Shown here: piece after piece, positions 6,590 to 7,643 of the stretch
How positions within the stretch are numbered: the first letter of the stretch is position 1
Layout of the letters: every line of letters starts with the position of its first letter
Assembly: GCA_004557545.1 (NCBI GenBank)
Contig: SFGV01000079.1
Span: 1-7,643 of the forward strand
DNA length: 7,643 bases
Direction of reading: 5' to 3'
Source of the DNA: Succinatimonas hippei
GTDB lineage: Bacteria; Pseudomonadota; Gammaproteobacteria; Enterobacterales; Succinivibrionaceae
Notes under the pieces: generated by a model
What the model saw: the letters and a program-made list of their open reading frames with translations, nothing else
Database searches by the model: none
What the model was told of the DNA's origin: nothing
Position numbers and translations under genes: made by a program

Positions 6590-7076
6590 ACCTGACTTGT
6601 AGCACCTGCTTTCAAAAAACTGGGGATTCACAAGATCCGCCAACATCATCATCCAGGAAAAGTGCGGCGTTGGTAAAACCTCTCTTGCCTGCTGCCTTAT
6701 GAACAATGTAGTCAAGGAAGGCGGCTCGGTAAGGTTCTGCAGGATGAGTGAGTTTTCAAATGAGGTATTGATCTCAGCCCAAGATCCAAAGACCATGAGA
6801 GATCTTTTAAAGCGTTACTCCGGGTACAAAGTACTGGCGCTGGATGATTTCGGGCTTGAGAAGTTGGAGCCGGTTGTACTCTCGTTCCTCTATAACCTGG
6901 TTGACGCGAGAATGCCCGGGAAGCCCCTGATCATAACCTCTCAGCTTAAGGTCACTAATTACTCAGCGTACTTAGGCGGTGGCGCTCAGGCCGAGGCAAT
7001 CGTAGACCGTCTCGTAAAACCATGCATAATCATAACTCTGGAAGGAGAAAGCAAACGGGAGGCGCTTAAAGAGTAA
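6590..7076 (+). pseudogene. istB: IS21-family IstB-type ATP-binding protein, 5'-truncated remnant
   Basis: In frame 3 from 6603 the translation runs through NWGFTRSANIII, a Walker A of CGVGKTS, VRFCRMSEF, a Walker B of LALDDFGLEKL, and IITSQ (sensor), ending with DAR-box-like DRLVKP and a stop at 7076. This order matches IstB, the AAA+ helper of IS21 transposition. The N-terminal third of IstB is missing. Frame 3 is closed by TAG at 6600, and the few preceding codons appear to continue in frame 1 (YLTCSTC, from about 6590), suggesting a frameshift near 6611-6618. Gln-Glu-Lys before CGVGKT replaces the usual Gly-Pro. The partner transposase gene istA is absent. An internal ATG at 6699 would start after the Walker A motif, giving a non-functional 125-residue product. 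The remnant begins within about 10 bp of the kinase stop. Confidence 0.8.
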
Positions 7077-7094
7077 GCCACTCAGATGATTTAC

Positions 7095-7127
7095 AGGCCG
7101 CGGCGTAAAATCCGCGGCCTTACTTTT
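7095..7127 (+). terminator. Terminator-like hairpin after the istB remnant
   Basis: AGGCCGCGG (7095-7103) and CCGCGGCCT (7112-7120) form a perfect 9-bp GC-rich stem with an 8-nt loop, followed by TACTTTT. It lies 19 bp after the istB stop. No terminator separates the kinase gene from istB, so this hairpin may now also end the catabolic operon transcript. Confidence 0.7.
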
Positions 7128-7132
7128 GGAAA

Positions 7133-7299
7133 TGGATCGAGGATGTGCCGGATTCATGGATCGAGGTTGGAGCGGATCGAAATTTATGAAAAAAAATAGA
7201 ACAGTTTATAGATGGACTGAAGTTGTAGCGGATTCGTGGACTGAAGCTGTAGCGGATCGGTGGACTGAAGTTGGAACGGATCAGTGGACCGAAGTTACC
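7133..7299 (+). repeat. Array of degenerate 24-bp direct repeats
   Basis: Five full units and one partial one start with TGGA(T/C)(C/T)GA: 7133-7156, 7157-7180, then a 32-bp interruption, 7213-7236, 7237-7260, 7261-7284 and the partial 7285-7299. The consensus is about tggactgaagttgtagcgga plus tcg. Being a multiple of three, the last units encode W-T-E-V-V-A-D-S repeats in frame 1, while the first two are in frame 2. They may be transposase-binding repeats at the right end of the IS21-type element, since that family often has multiple terminal repeats. They may instead be an expanded piece of the adjoining ISL3 transposase gene. Spacers are absent, so it is not CRISPR. Confidence 0.75.
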
Positions 7300-7302
7300 C
7301 GG

Positions 7303-7470
7303 CTTTTCCGCCGGACTTCACGTGAGGATTTAGCAAATCATAAAAGTATCTGATCAAGTACTGCTATAAGCTCAGAACCAGCGGGCTTGAGTGGATCAAC
7401 AACAAGATTAAGGTATTCTAGTGGGAAGCCTACAGATTTAGGGACACAGACTACTTCTTTCTAAGAAAAC
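7303..7470 (+). pseudogene. ISL3-family transposase, C-terminal remnant
   Basis: Frame 1 gives RRTSREDLANHK up to about 7343. After a frameshift, frame 3 gives KYLIKYCYKLRTSGLEWINN, then KIKVF, an in-frame TAG, and WEAYRFRDTDYFFLR ending near 7465. The pattern SG(L)EG(I)NNKIK..K..A(Y/F)GFRD.DYF is the hallmark C-terminal end of ISL3-family (IS204/IS1001/IS1165) transposases and includes the last catalytic Glu (in GLEW here). One frameshift, one nonsense codon and loss of everything upstream make it dead. Similarity ends abruptly near 7470, where another IS end seems to begin. Confidence 0.7.
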
Positions 7471-7537
7471 GGTTCTTCCGGGAATTTGTTGCCTACACAA
7501 AATGAGAGGTCAACCAGGTACATAAATTCAAAAAAAG

Positions 7538-7592
7538 GGGTCGCATCCTTTATCATTTAAGTAGCAAATCACAAACGATGAGGAGACGACCC
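7538..7592 (+). promoter_or_regulatory. Stem-loop covering the ribosome-binding site of the last gene
   Basis: GGGTCG (7538-7543) pairs with CGACCC (7587-7592). Across a two-by-two internal loop, TCCT (7546-7549) pairs with AGGA (7581-7584), part of the AGGAG ribosome-binding site. The site is thus closed in RNA that includes the upstream arm. Position and logic match the stem-loop before the IS256-type gene. Confidence 0.5.
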
Positions 7593-7593
7593 T

Positions 7594-7643
7594 GTGAATA
7601 TGGTACCTGAATTTCAATTTCTTTCCACCAACTTCTATCCCGG
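7594..7643 (+). CDS. Start of a probable transposase gene, cut by the window edge
   Basis: From GTG 7594 the frame reads VNMVPEFQFLSTNFYP and is still open at the edge. AGGAG (7581-7585) is eight bases before the GTG and fourteen before the ATG at 7600, so GTG is the better start. The peptide is too short to identify. Its place behind an ISL3-like end suggests an ISL3-family transposase N-terminus, which normally precedes a zinc-finger region. Confidence 0.4.
   Translation, partial: MNMVPEFQFLSTNFYP

Larger units (their letters stand above)
7471..7643 (+). mobile_element. Probable left end and start of a second ISL3-type element, running off the window
   Basis: Sequence beginning GGTTCTTCCGGGAATTTG resembles ISL3-family terminal repeats (often GGCTCTT...), and starts exactly where the previous transposase match breaks off. 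About 120 bp later a new coding start appears. The family assignment of this element is inferred from the end sequence and position, because only 16 codons are visible. Confidence 0.45.

Noticed and set aside
7133..7299. CRISPR array
   Set aside because: Units are directly adjacent or separated by one irregular gap, with no unique spacers of constant length and no cas genes.
7126..7353. 75-codon frame across the 24-bp repeats
   Set aside because: No ribosome-binding site, the frame crosses a decayed repeat array into a dead transposase fragment, and the repeats switch frame; not a real gene.

Overview
The window holds one intact catabolic locus set between decayed insertion sequences. The organism is most likely a gut or rumen anaerobe of the Gammaproteobacteria, possibly Succinivibrionaceae-like. 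That is inferred from the TRAP uptake system, the Gram-negative signal peptide on its binding protein, and the mix of IS256-, IS21- and ISL3-type remnants. There is no rRNA or other marker gene, so the assignment is weak.

Layout. Bases 1-169 have no intact gene. Bases 170-445 carry the left end and the frameshifted 5' part of an IS256-family (Mutator-type) transposase gene. An acidic orphan reading frame runs to 840, followed by about 150 bp with nothing recognisable. The minus strand from 1758 down to 991 encodes a DeoR-family regulator. It is divergent from a five-gene plus-strand operon: a DhnA-type class I aldolase (1937-2743), the three subunits of a TRAP transporter (binding protein 2754-3773, DctQ 3826-4311, DctM 4308-5585) and a PfkB-family kinase closest to IolC (5588-6583). 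The genes are packed tightly (10 bp gap, 52 bp gap with a hairpin, 4 bp overlap, 2 bp gap), so they are very probably co-transcribed. From about 6590 comes an IS21 istB remnant with a terminator-like hairpin after it (7095-7120), then an array of 24-bp repeats (7133-7299), the 3' scrap of an ISL3 transposase gene (7303-7470), and what looks like the left end and start of a second ISL3-type element that leaves the window.

Working model (inference). The TRAP system imports a sugar acid or similar carboxylate, the IolC-like kinase phosphorylates it or a derivative, the class I aldolase splits the phosphate, and the DeoR protein senses a phosphorylated intermediate. The parts resemble the kinase, aldolase and regulator trio of myo-inositol catabolism (IolC, IolJ, IolR). 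The dehydrogenase, dehydratase, hydrolase, isomerase and semialdehyde dehydrogenase genes of that pathway are absent here, and the aldolase is of a different class from Bacillus IolJ. The locus may therefore serve a shortened or different pathway. This is the most interesting aspect of the window.

Two further points concern translation control. The IS256-type gene and the putative second ISL3-type gene each have a stem-loop that folds over the ribosome-binding site. The regulator-operon intergenic region carries three CATATTTA repeats that could be operators.
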